Positions 8,675 to 16,386 of a stretch of DNA of 64,000 bases are shown one piece after another. The translations under genes and the position numbers were made by a program. Below the pieces are notes generated by a model. It was not told the origin of the DNA, did no database searches, and saw only the letters and a list, made by a program, of their open reading frames with translations. Location: positions 86,502-150,501 of the forward strand of contig JAFVGW010000034.1 of the NCBI GenBank assembly GCA_017474765.1, in the 5' to 3' direction. Numbering within the stretch: the first letter of the stretch is position 1; each line of letters begins with the position of its first letter. Source of the stretch: Salinivirgaceae bacterium (GTDB taxonomy: Bacteria; Bacteroidota; Bacteroidia; Bacteroidales; SZUA-534).

Positions 8675-10099
8675 ATGATTTTTTTGAAAAAAGCTTCACT
8701 TGTATTGTTGATATGCGCCTGTTGCTTCGGATGCACAAACAACAAACAATCGGAATTAAGGGTTACCGATTCTGTTGCAACTGATACAATTCAAAATGTT
8801 AATAACGATGCGATAGAAGAAGCGACAGAAGAAGATTCAATCCAAGTTAATGTGGGCATTCGTGCGGTGCGGAATGAAGATTTGCGTTTTGTAGCGGGGT
8901 ATCCAGATCCAGATTATAATTATGATTATGACCCTGACTATGTGAACGTGTCAGGAATATTGCGAATTGATGGTGATTCGCTGATTGAAGAATCAGTCTT
9001 GAGTGATTCAGCGCACATACTAATATACATTCGTCAATATCCCGAATATGAAAGACTCTTTGCATTATCATGCGAACGCAATAAAAGACACCACCAATTA
9101 TTGTCGGAAACAGCCGCGTCAAAACTATATGTAGTCAACACAAAAACTCTTGAAAAACACATTATTGACATTCCATTCTCGATAAGAGAAAATGGAATTG
9201 AATACGAAATCGTGCCTATTGGAACGCAAATAGTATTCATGAATGGAATTTTGAATCTGATTTTCAAATGTTCCAATTACGAAAAGAAACTTAGACTATA
9301 CTATTCTATGAATACCGCAAATGGCAAATTCGAAAAAGTGGAGCCAGATATTTATCGTAACGTAATAGTGAACAATGATAGGTTGCTATTCCGCACGGTT
9401 GATGATGGTATGGTTATGAAAGGTGACACGGTATTGAATGCTTTGCGTATAGCAACCCCCAAATACTATGGAAACCCAATATTTACGGACAATCTTCCAC
9501 CAGGCATCAAAATCGACCCGAAAACTGCAGCATGGGCAGGCGGTGGCTTATGCCTAAACACGGATGATATTATGATACTCTATTTCTACGAAAAAGAAAT
9601 TGATGATTCTGAAATGCTTGTTCGTAAATTTTGGATTTGGAACAAAAAAACAAAGAAATGGGGTACAATGAGTATAAAAACAGATGATGCTGCATTTGAG
9701 TATCACGATGGGTATATTATGGGAAATTTCAACGTCTCTACGGATGATGCTAAGATTTTAACTCGCAGAAATTATGCCTATTGGACCAAGCCAATGACAA
9801 AATACGGACCTTATTATGCACCAGGCTGGAATTATAAAAGTGAGTGGCAAACACAAGCACCATATTCCGAAGGAGATCTGTTCCTTTATCACGTGGATAG
9901 TCAGAATATGATTCAATGGAACACAGGACATGGTGATAGTGAGATTCTTATGCTGAAAGATGAAACGGTATACTATCGTGTGTATGATAAGATATTTAAG
10001 GCACCAATTATCAATCACAAGGAATTAGGAAAGCCAGAATTGGTTATTCAAAATGCTTTGGTTGGAGATGTGCATTGGATGTTTCAAATAGGCAATTAA
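8675..10099 (+). CDS. Lipoprotein of unknown function
   Basis: The 474-residue product begins with a lipoprotein signal (MIFLKKASLVLLICACCFGC; lipobox Cys20) and an acidic, low-complexity linker (residues 25-60), so it is predicted to be membrane-anchored through a lipid at the N-terminus. The rest is rich in aromatic and beta-prone segments (YDPDYVNVSGILRIDGDSL, KLRLYYSMNTANGKFEKVEP, FWIWNKKTKKWGTMS), which could form a beta-propeller, but I recognise no family. The gene is visibly more AT-rich than nrd or pfp and stands at the edge of the accessory stretch. A short CCCGATA/TATCGGG inverted repeat (10122-10137) follows the stop. Confidence 0.7.
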   Translation: MIFLKKASLVLLICACCFGCTNNKQSELRVTDSVATDTIQNVNNDAIEEATEEDSIQVNVGIRAVRNEDLRFVAGYPDPDYNYDYDPDYVNVSGILRIDGDSLIEESVLSDSAHILIYIRQYPEYERLFALSCERNKRHHQLLSETAASKLYVVNTKTLEKHIIDIPFSIRENGIEYEIVPIGTQIVFMNGILNLIFKCSNYEKKLRLYYSMNTANGKFEKVEPDIYRNVIVNNDRLLFRTVDDGMVMKGDTVLNALRIATPKYYGNPIFTDNLPPGIKIDPKTAAWAGGGLCLNTDDIMILYFYEKEIDDSEMLVRKFWIWNKKTKKWGTMSIKTDDAAFEYHDGYIMGNFNVSTDDAKILTRRNYAYWTKPMTKYGPYYAPGWNYKSEWQTQAPYSEGDLFLYHVDSQNMIQWNTGHGDSEILMLKDETVYYRVYDKIFKAPIINHKELGKPELVIQNALVGDVHWMFQIGN

Positions 10100-10138
10100 C
10101 GTCAATTCATTCAATCATTTTCCCGATAGTTATCGGGG

Positions 10139-10170
10139 CTGCGTTCAAAAAAAACTGTGTAATCAGTGTT
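10139..10170 (+). repeat. Dispersed intergenic repeat, copy 1
   Basis: The sequence CTGCGTTC-A8-CTGTGT-AATCAGTGT matches the arrangement at 16282-16324 (ATCTGCGTT, A-rich spacer, CTGTG, TATCAGTGT). It is one of five related short intergenic sequences in the window. Confidence 0.5.
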
Positions 10171-10190
10171 TGCTGTTCAAGAATGCCTAT

Positions 10191-10262
10191 AAAAAGTGTG
10201 GGCTTTTTATCAAAAATACCGCTTTTTCACTCACATTTTTGATGATTTGCCCATAACTTTTT
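10191..10262 (+). repeat. 72-bp palindromic direct repeat, left copy
   Basis: The 72 bases are 67/72 identical to 11758-11829, in the same orientation, on the other side of the ATPase gene. Each copy is itself an imperfect palindrome: outer arms AAAAAGTGTGGGC and GCCCATAACTTTTT, inner arms ATCAAAAAT (10209-10217) and ATTTTTGAT (10235-10243). This resembles a miniature inverted-repeat element or a duplicated hairpin terminator. Confidence 0.8.
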
Positions 10263-10301
10263 GCTCATATCTCATAATTTATTGCTTTTTTTGTAGAAAA
10301 A

Positions 10302-11759
10302 ATGTGTGGTATGAAGAAATCAAAAATGATTGGACGCGAGCGCGAGATGATTGAACTTCAGCGCAGTATGGATTCCGACAGGTCGGAATTTGTGATTGTT
10401 TATGGGCGGCGTCGTGTTGGAAAAACCTATTTGGTGGATAATTTCTTTAAATATGAGTATGATTTTTCATATGTCGGTGGGCATCATCTTTCCAAACCAA
10501 AACAATTGCGAAACTTTGCCAAGGCCTTAAAAAAGTACGCGCACCTTCATCTTCAGCCAAAATTCTCGAGTTGGGACGACGCGTTCGACGCTTTGGAGGA
10601 GTACATCGAGGGGGTGCCAGCGGCCAAACGCAAGGTGATTTTCATTGATGAGATGCCGTGGATTGACACACCGCAATCGGAGTTTGTTGAGGCGTTGGAG
10701 ACTTTCTGGAATGGTTGGGCTGCTCGCCGTAGCGACATTGTATTTGTGGCCAGCGGCTCATCGACATCGTGGATGATGGACAAACTAGTTGAAAATCAAG
10801 GAGGTCTTCACGGACGTATCACTAACAACATCTATGTCCGCCCGTTCACTCTGCACGAGGTGGAGTTGTATATGAAAAGCCGTGGAGCAGCGTGGGACCG
10901 TTATCAGTTGCTTCAAACTTATATGATAATCGGAGGTATTCCGTTTTATTACAGTCTGTTAGATATAAAAGAGAGTCTTGTTCAGAATATCGACCGACTG
11001 TTTTTTCGCAAGAATGGTGAGTTGAGGACAGAGTTCGACGAGTTGTATAGCGCCCTGTTTGCCAACACCGACAAATATACGAGTGTGGTTAAACTATTGA
11101 ATAACACACGTGAAGGAATGACTCGCGAAGAAATTGAGAAGGCCACAGGAATAGACAAATCCGCTTTGACGCCCGTGCTTCGAAATCTGGAACGCAGCGA
11201 TTTTGTGCTTCGTTACTCACAGTTCGGCAACAAGACAAAGGGCGCCATCTACCGTTTGGTCGATTTCTATTCGATGTTCTATTTCAAGTTTATAGACGGA
11301 TTCAACGCGCAGGACGAAGAGTGGTGGAGCCATAATTTTCAATCGGCTGCTGTTGAAACTTGGCAGGGATTATCGTTCGAGCAGGTCTGCTATATGCATC
11401 TGGCGCAGATAAAGCGGAAATTGGGCATTTCGGGTATTTCAACAGCGGCATCGTCGTGGCGGTATATCCCACCCAGGGCAAGTGATGGCCGTAAGACCGA
11501 AAAAGGAACACAAATTGACCTGCTGATAGACCGCGGTGACAGGGTTATCAACCTTTGTGAGATGAAATTTTCGACAAAACCATACAGAATCACCGACAGT
11601 TACGAGCAAACTCTGCGCAACAGAATGAGCATATTCCAAGAGAAAACAAAGACCGCTAAGACCTTGGTTTATACGTTCGTTACGACATTGGGCGTGGCCG
11701 ATGGGTTGCATCGCGGAATAGTCAACAGTGAAGTAACAATGAAAGACTTGTTTGAATAA
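10302..11759 (+). CDS. AAA-type ATPase with C-terminal DUF234 / PD-(D/E)XK nuclease-like domain
   Basis: The 485-residue product is an archaeal-type ATPase of the STAND/AAA class. The Walker A motif GRRRVGKT is at residues 35-42, and the Walker B motif VIFIDEMPW has Asp116-Glu117. A winged-helix segment follows at about residues 255-300 (TREEIEKATGIDKSALTPVLRNLERSDFV). The C-terminal DUF234 region carries a nuclease-like signature, IDLLIDRGDRVINLCEMKF (Asp406, Glu420, Lys422). Members are abundant and often duplicated in Bacteroidota and archaea; their function is unknown. The gene is bracketed exactly by two 72-bp palindromic direct repeats, the right copy beginning inside its stop codon. 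Starts at 10302 or 10311 (MKKSKMIG) are both possible. Confidence 0.9.
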   Translation: MCGMKKSKMIGREREMIELQRSMDSDRSEFVIVYGRRRVGKTYLVDNFFKYEYDFSYVGGHHLSKPKQLRNFAKALKKYAHLHLQPKFSSWDDAFDALEEYIEGVPAAKRKVIFIDEMPWIDTPQSEFVEALETFWNGWAARRSDIVFVASGSSTSWMMDKLVENQGGLHGRITNNIYVRPFTLHEVELYMKSRGAAWDRYQLLQTYMIIGGIPFYYSLLDIKESLVQNIDRLFFRKNGELRTEFDELYSALFANTDKYTSVVKLLNNTREGMTREEIEKATGIDKSALTPVLRNLERSDFVLRYSQFGNKTKGAIYRLVDFYSMFYFKFIDGFNAQDEEWWSHNFQSAAVETWQGLSFEQVCYMHLAQIKRKLGISGISTAASSWRYIPPRASDGRKTEKGTQIDLLIDRGDRVINLCEMKFSTKPYRITDSYEQTLRNRMSIFQEKTKTAKTLVYTFVTTLGVADGLHRGIVNSEVTMKDLFE

Positions 11760-11829
11760 AAAGTGTGGGCTTTTTATCAAAAATCCCGCATTTTTACTCA
11801 CATTTTTGATGATTTCCCCACAACTTTTT
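11758..11829 (+). repeat. 72-bp palindromic direct repeat, right copy
   Basis: This copy overlaps the last two bases of the ATPase stop codon and differs from 10191-10262 at five positions. It keeps the inner ATCAAAAAT/ATTTTTGAT arms and pairs its outer arms as GTGGG/CCCAC-type helices, so it could also act as the terminator of the ATPase gene. Confidence 0.8.
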
Positions 11830-11963
11830 ACAAGTAAGCCTGCATTGATTAGTTGCTAAATTATTGTTGTTGATGTAGATGGCGTTTCTGCTGATTAAAA
11901 TGAAACGCTGTTACAAATATTGGTTTTTTCCTTATAAAGGAGAATCCCGCTTAAATCCCTTAC

Positions 11964-11985
11964 GTCATCTGCGTTCAAAAAACTC
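11964..11985 (+). repeat. Dispersed intergenic repeat, copy 2
   Basis: GTCATCTGCGTTCAAAAAAC, continuing to 11985, is identical to the start of the 16282-16324 copy and abuts the twin palindromes. Confidence 0.5.
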
Positions 11986-12036
11986 TTCGGTTCATAAACC
12001 GAAATAATTACAAATATTTTCGGTTTATAAGCCGAA
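11986..12036. promoter_or_regulatory. Twin 18-bp palindromic sites (putative operators)
   Basis: TTCGGTTCATAAACCGAA (11986-12003) and TTCGGTTTATAAGCCGAA (12019-12036) are each near-perfect palindromes of the form TTCGGTT-TATAA-CCGAA. Their centres are 33 bp apart, close to three helical turns, which suits cooperative binding of a dimeric regulator. They lie 280 bp upstream of the deiminase-Sel1 gene and 150 bp past the ATPase repeat. No regulator is identified, and they could instead be part of a dispersed intergenic repeat. Confidence 0.45.
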
Positions 12037-12315
12037 TTTAACGACGGTACGCCATTGTTGTCCCCCAATAATATTTTAAATACCCCAAAAGTGCGCAATC
12101 GTTTGCGCGGCATTCTGCCAAAATGCGGAATCGTTACCCCGTCTGCTTTATATATTTTATTGATTATTAATAATATAATATATATAATTTATTCGAGGGC
12201 CACTTTTTAAAATTTCCCCGAAATTCTTTGTCCGATTCATTTCAACCGCCTACAATTGCAGTGTGTTTGGCGCGCGAACACGTTGATAATTAATAATTTA
12301 ATAAAATTAATTAAT

Positions 12316-14985
12316 ATGAAACGTAATGAATTAATATCACCTTTTATGCAAGGAGCATTTTCGGAGCCAGTTTTGCACAAATTAGTATTGAGCAAGATAG
12401 ATTTTGAACTCTCTGACGAAATATGGTGCTATATTAACGAAGGGTTCGGGCATTTTTGGGATGTTGAAGTTGGTATTGGCAACGACTTTTATTTTGATGA
12501 AGCTTGCCAATCAATACAAAAACACCTTGATTCTGTGGGTGTTTTGTTTCCGTCAGAGAAGTTGGCGACAATCTTGGATATAATGTTCGACTTCATCGAG
12601 CAGATTCCAGGCGCTTTTTTGGATGACGATGCCGTGTTGGTTCCCGAAAACAAGAACATCAATGAATTTTGCGGATGCTATAGTGATTTTGAATCCAGCG
12701 AAACGCTTCCCGCCATTACCGATAATGACACCAATATTGTATTCATATCCAAATGGTTAAAGGATGAATTGCCTTCGTTTTTCGACCGTTTTACAACTCT
12801 GATGGACGAGATGGGGATTCAGTGGAGTTTGCTGAAAGCCACCCGCGACATTTGGGCTCGCGACTATATGCCTGTCCAACTTTCTGAAAAAGAGTTTGTT
12901 AAATACAAATATTCGCCAAACTATCTGCACGGCGACAAAGAACACACAACCGACTGCGAAGAAGCCTGCAAAGCCTTGGGTATCAATTATCGGGAAACCG
13001 ATTTGATAATCGATGGCGGAAACATCACACCTTGCGGCGACTATTTTGTGATGACCAGCAAGGTATTCACCGAAAACGGGAAACTGAAAGGCAATTGGCG
13101 TTTTAAATTATTGTTGGAAAAAGAGTTGGGGCGGAATGTCATAATCATTCCCTGGCATCAGATTGGCAGTCCCGACGACCCGAAAACCGATGTTTACGGC
13201 CATTCCGACGGCTTTGTCAAATGGTGCGGCGGAAACAAAGTTCTGATGTCGAACCATCGGGACACAGATGCGAAAGAAGCCGCCGCAATGCGCCAAATTC
13301 TGGAATCGTACGGTTTTGAAGTCACCGAAATGCTGTTCGATGTCGAGAACCCGAATCCCGACTGGAACTGGGCCTACATCAACTTCCTTCAGGTTGGAAA
13401 TAAGATAATTATGCCGTCGTTTGGAATTGCCGAAGACCGTCAGGCGCTGGAATACGTGAAAAATGCCTTCCCCGATTGCGATGTCCGCCAAATCCGTATG
13501 CGCGACATTGCTGAAAAGGGCGGGGCGCTGCATTGCATTACGTGGAATATCAAATTCGGAAAGCGGAAAACCGAAATAAGACATTCGGGCTTAAATTACG
13601 ATGAACTGAAACCGCTGGCAGAGCAAGGCGATGCGGAAGCGCAACTTAAACTCGCGCAATGCTTTGACGAAGGCAGAACCATTGAAAAAGACTATGCGAA
13701 AGCTGTTGAATGGTGCACAAAAGCGGCAGAGCAGGGATATGCGGGTGCGCAAAACAATCTTGGTACTTGCTATTATAGGGGCGAAGGGGTTGAAAAAGAC
13801 TATGCGAAAGCTGTTGAATGGTATGTCAAAGCCGCAGAACAGGGCGAATCGGGTGCGCAATACAATCTTGGCACTTGTTATTATCGGGGCGATGGTGTTG
13901 AAAAAGATTACGTGAAAGCTTTGAAATGGTTCAGGAAAGCCGCCGAGCAAGGTGATTCTCTGGCACTAAACGACATTGGTATTTGTTATGAAAACGGATA
14001 TGGTGTTGAAAAGGACATAAACAAAGCCGTTGAGTGCTACGCAAGGGCCGCCGAACAAGGATGCGCCACGGCCCAAAACAATCTCGGCCTTTGTCGCATA
14101 TTCGGACAAGGTGTTGAAACTGACTACAAAAAAGCCGTTGAATGGTTCACCAAAGCTGCCGAACAAAACAATTGCTGGGGACAATACAATCTTGCCGTTT
14201 CTTATGAAAAAGGTGATGGCGTTGATAAAAACTACGCTAAAGCAGTGGAATGGTGCACCAGAGCGGCAATGCAGGGTTTGGCAGATGCACAAAACACTCT
14301 TGGCGGTTATTTCGAATTTGGTGATGGCGTCGAGAAAAACATTGCAAAGGCCGTGGAATGGTACACAAAGGCCGCACAGCAAGGAAATGCCAAAGCACAA
14401 TACCATCTTGCCAAACTTTACAAAGAAGGCAAAGGCGTTGAAAATGATGACATAAAAGCCGCTAAATGGTTTACTAAAGCCGCAAAACAGGGGTGTGCGG
14501 AAGCACAAAACTCACTTGCAATTTGTTATGAACTTGGCGAAGGGGTTGAAAAAGACCGCCGAAAAGCCGTAGTGTGGTTTATAAAAGCCGCAGAGCAAGG
14601 CAGTCGGAATGCGCGGCATAATCTTTCAGTGTGTTGCAATGGCGGGTTCGACATTGGTGCGGACATCACAAAAGTCCTTGATTGGTACACGAAAATGGCC
14701 GCGCAGGGCGACCTGGAAGCAATGAAAATTCTTGGTGTTGCATACAAATACGGCGAAGGTGTGAAGAAGGATATTGCGAAAGCCGTTGAATGGCTAACCA
14801 AAGCCGCCGAGCAAGGCTACGCGCCAGCGCAAAACGCTCTCGGCTTCTGCTACGAGTTTGGCGACGGCGTTGAGAAAGACTTGAAAAAAGCCATTGAATG
14901 GTACACCAAAGCCGCCGAGCAGGGCGATGCAAGAGCACAGAACAATCTGGCATTGTGCCTTAAGGAATTGGAAGGGAAAAAGTAG
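12316..14985 (+). CDS. Peptidylarginine/agmatine deiminase-family domain fused to Sel1 repeats
   Basis: The 889-residue product joins two known modules. Residues 1-125 are an unrecognised N-terminal domain. Residues about 130-420 are a PAD_porph (agmatine/peptidylarginine deiminase) fold with its catalytic set: DIWARDYMPV (Asp183), DGGN (Asn236), YGHSDG (His296, Asp298) and GGALHCIT with the nucleophile Cys407. Residues about 430-880 form some twelve Sel1 repeats of about 36 residues (AEQG..AQNNLG.CY..G.GVEKD..KAVEWYTKA) plus a partial thirteenth. The enzyme class converts agmatine or arginine side chains to carbamoyl or citrulline products plus ammonia. There is no signal peptide, so it should be cytosolic. 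Sel1 arrays usually bind proteins, suggesting a protein substrate or scaffold role (inference). The ATG at 12316 is preferred over 12256. Confidence 0.87.
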   Translation: MKRNELISPFMQGAFSEPVLHKLVLSKIDFELSDEIWCYINEGFGHFWDVEVGIGNDFYFDEACQSIQKHLDSVGVLFPSEKLATILDIMFDFIEQIPGAFLDDDAVLVPENKNINEFCGCYSDFESSETLPAITDNDTNIVFISKWLKDELPSFFDRFTTLMDEMGIQWSLLKATRDIWARDYMPVQLSEKEFVKYKYSPNYLHGDKEHTTDCEEACKALGINYRETDLIIDGGNITPCGDYFVMTSKVFTENGKLKGNWRFKLLLEKELGRNVIIIPWHQIGSPDDPKTDVYGHSDGFVKWCGGNKVLMSNHRDTDAKEAAAMRQILESYGFEVTEMLFDVENPNPDWNWAYINFLQVGNKIIMPSFGIAEDRQALEYVKNAFPDCDVRQIRMRDIAEKGGALHCITWNIKFGKRKTEIRHSGLNYDELKPLAEQGDAEAQLKLAQCFDEGRTIEKDYAKAVEWCTKAAEQGYAGAQNNLGTCYYRGEGVEKDYAKAVEWYVKAAEQGESGAQYNLGTCYYRGDGVEKDYVKALKWFRKAAEQGDSLALNDIGICYENGYGVEKDINKAVECYARAAEQGCATAQNNLGLCRIFGQGVETDYKKAVEWFTKAAEQNNCWGQYNLAVSYEKGDGVDKNYAKAVEWCTRAAMQGLADAQNTLGGYFEFGDGVEKNIAKAVEWYTKAAQQGNAKAQYHLAKLYKEGKGVENDDIKAAKWFTKAAKQGCAEAQNSLAICYELGEGVEKDRRKAVVWFIKAAEQGSRNARHNLSVCCNGGFDIGADITKVLDWYTKMAAQGDLEAMKILGVAYKYGEGVKKDIAKAVEWLTKAAEQGYAPAQNALGFCYEFGDGVEKDLKKAIEWYTKAAEQGDARAQNNLALCLKELEGKK

Positions 14986-15004
14986 AACATTAAAAAATAG
15001 ACGT

Positions 15005-15469
15005 ATGGAAAACAATTTTGAAAATCAAGGCTTTTCATATTCTGGGTTGCCGATTGACGACCTGAAATATTTAGCGCAGCAAGGCGACCCTGCGGCACAA
15101 CATAAACTGGCAAAATGCTATGAAAAAGGCCGTGGCGTTGAGAAAAGAATATCCAAAGCCATATACTGGTACACACAAGCCGCACAGCAAGGCTTTGCAA
15201 AAGCACAAAACTCGCTTGGTGTTTGCTATATAAAAGGGAAAGGCATAAAAGAAAGTCGCACAAACGCCGTGAATTTGTTCGTAAAAGCAGCGGAACAAGG
15301 GCTGCTGTGCGCACAATGTAACCTTGGCGAGTGTTATATGAAAGGAATAGGCACAAAGAAAGACCTTGTGAAAGCCATTGAATGGTACACTAAAGCCGCT
15401 GAGCAGGGCGATGCAAGAGCGCAGAACAATCTGGCATTGTGCCTTAAGAAATTGGAAGAGCAAAATTAA
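15005..15469 (+). CDS. Small Sel1-repeat protein
   Basis: This 154-residue protein has four Sel1 repeats (for example DPAAQHKLAKCYEKGRGVEK, FAKAQNSLGVCYIKGKGIK) and no signal peptide. It starts 19 bp after the deiminase-Sel1 gene, so the two are probably co-transcribed. Its last 30 residues (IEWYTKAAEQGDARAQNNLA onwards) are almost identical to the end of the upstream protein, including at DNA level, indicating duplication of the 3' segment or gene conversion. It may be a detached binding partner or competitor of the larger protein's repeat array (inference). The frame continues upstream into the previous gene, but the ATG at 15005 begins the first sensible N-terminus. Confidence 0.8.
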   Translation: MENNFENQGFSYSGLPIDDLKYLAQQGDPAAQHKLAKCYEKGRGVEKRISKAIYWYTQAAQQGFAKAQNSLGVCYIKGKGIKESRTNAVNLFVKAAEQGLLCAQCNLGECYMKGIGTKKDLVKAIEWYTKAAEQGDARAQNNLALCLKKLEEQN

Positions 15470-15523
15470 TCTGATTATTATGCTTTTATTTGTATTATTG
15501 TGTATGTCTAATTTTAAAAATGA

Positions 15524-16282
15524 ATGATTATGGGTAAATTATTTGATGCATTAACAAATTTTGTTAAAGATGTTGATAGCAATATTGAAGTTGAAAAACT
15601 CGAAGAGAAATTTAATGAATTGGCACGCGTATTTCTTTATGGTGGCTATATTAAAGTACGCAATGATTACAGAGTTTATATCCGAACTGTGGAGTTTTAT
15701 TTTCATAGTGAGAAAGACGGTATTCACGACCCAATAGTATACCATAGAAACAATAGGTATATTGAAGGAGAAGTTCCTTATTTCCCTACGATGTTTCTTC
15801 ACGCTCACGCATCTGGATTTGACATCACTTTTGAAAAAGAAGGGAAATATAGAGCATCTGCACTCATTCGTTCATATGTAGTAAAAGAAGCAAAAGATAA
15901 TGATGCGAAATATTTGATATGGGATAAAGAAAAAGAAATGTTTGTGAAATCAGAAAAATATGGATATAACACACAATCCACATATCTATATACTTTGTTA
16001 AATGGTTTTCCTATTTGTGTAGTTGATAAAGATAATATGATAACGTGGGTTGATGATTTTCAAGGAAAACAAATGAAGGATTGTAAAGTGAAACCAAATC
16101 CGCGACAAAATGTTCCTTTATTTCGGACAGAGAATGGTAAATTCGAAAAAGTCACCAAAGAATACTATGAGAATCACATAGATGAATTTCGAGAGAAAAT
16201 AGTAGAGCCAAAATTTCTTACGTACGATAAAATCAAGTATCTACAAGATTACAGATTATGGCAATTTGAAAGAGATAATTAA
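15524..16282 (+). CDS. Hypothetical protein, AT-rich gene
   Basis: The 252-residue product is not recognised. It has no signal peptide or membrane helix. It starts with an amphipathic segment (GKLFDALTNFVKDVDSNIEVEKLEEKF) and has a central aromatic motif FPTMFLHAHASGFDITFEKEG around residues 87-107, with DPIVYHRN and WVDDFQGKQM elsewhere. The H.H..G.DITF pattern looks like a conserved active or binding site, but I cannot assign it. Codon use is much more A/T-rich than in the pfp gene next door, consistent with horizontal acquisition. It lies 54 bp after the Sel1 gene on the same strand. A start at 15530 (MGKLFDAL) is equally possible. Confidence 0.65.
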   Translation: MIMGKLFDALTNFVKDVDSNIEVEKLEEKFNELARVFLYGGYIKVRNDYRVYIRTVEFYFHSEKDGIHDPIVYHRNNRYIEGEVPYFPTMFLHAHASGFDITFEKEGKYRASALIRSYVVKEAKDNDAKYLIWDKEKEMFVKSEKYGYNTQSTYLYTLLNGFPICVVDKDNMITWVDDFQGKQMKDCKVKPNPRQNVPLFRTENGKFEKVTKEYYENHIDEFREKIVEPKFLTYDKIKYLQDYRLWQFERDN

Positions 16283-16324
16283 TCTGCGTTCAAAAAACTC
16301 TGTGTTATCAGTGTCATCTGTGCG
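16282..16324 (+). repeat. Dispersed intergenic repeat, copy 3 (longest)
   Basis: ATCTGCGTT, then a 14-base A-rich insert, then TTATCAGTGTCATCTGTGCG. Without the insert it equals the reverse complement of 63124-63150 except for one base. Confidence 0.6.
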
Positions 16325-16335
16325 ATAATACCCAC

Positions 16336-16366
16336 AAAAAAAGCCGTCCAAATCGGGCGGCTTTTT
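16336..16366. terminator. Bidirectional intrinsic terminator between the hypothetical gene and pfp
   Basis: A 12-bp stem (AAAAAGCCGTCC with GGGCGGCTTTTT, one G-U pair) has a five-base loop and T runs on both strands. It lies 21 bp past the pfp stop and also follows the plus-strand gene ending at 16282. Confidence 0.8.
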
Positions 16367-16386
16367 CATTGCTATTTAAACACTGA

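Larger units (their letters stand above)
11830..12315. other. Non-coding region between the ATPase cassette and the deiminase-Sel1 gene
   Basis: No credible gene is present in these 486 bases. The region holds the dispersed repeat at 11964, the twin palindromes at 11986-12036, a GCGCAATCGTTTGCGC inverted repeat near 12091-12106, and a strongly AT-rich segment (12140-12200 and 12285-12315) before the ATG. A 72-codon minus-strand frame across it is judged a by-product of the palindromes. Confidence 0.5.

Noticed and set aside
10122..10137. CCCGATA-GT-TATCGGG as a terminator of the lipoprotein gene
   Set aside because: The stem is short with a two- to four-base loop and no T run follows, so I did not call it a terminator.
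11895..12113. A 72-codon minus-strand frame with two YKPK/YEPK-like segments
   Set aside because: The repeated segments are the translation of the twin palindromes and the dispersed repeat; no start context or homology suggests a gene.
14850..15356. Minus-strand frames opposite the Sel1 repeats (also 13591-13950 and 13966-14508)
   Set aside because: They repeat with the Sel1 unit length and are shadows of the repeated codons on the other strand.
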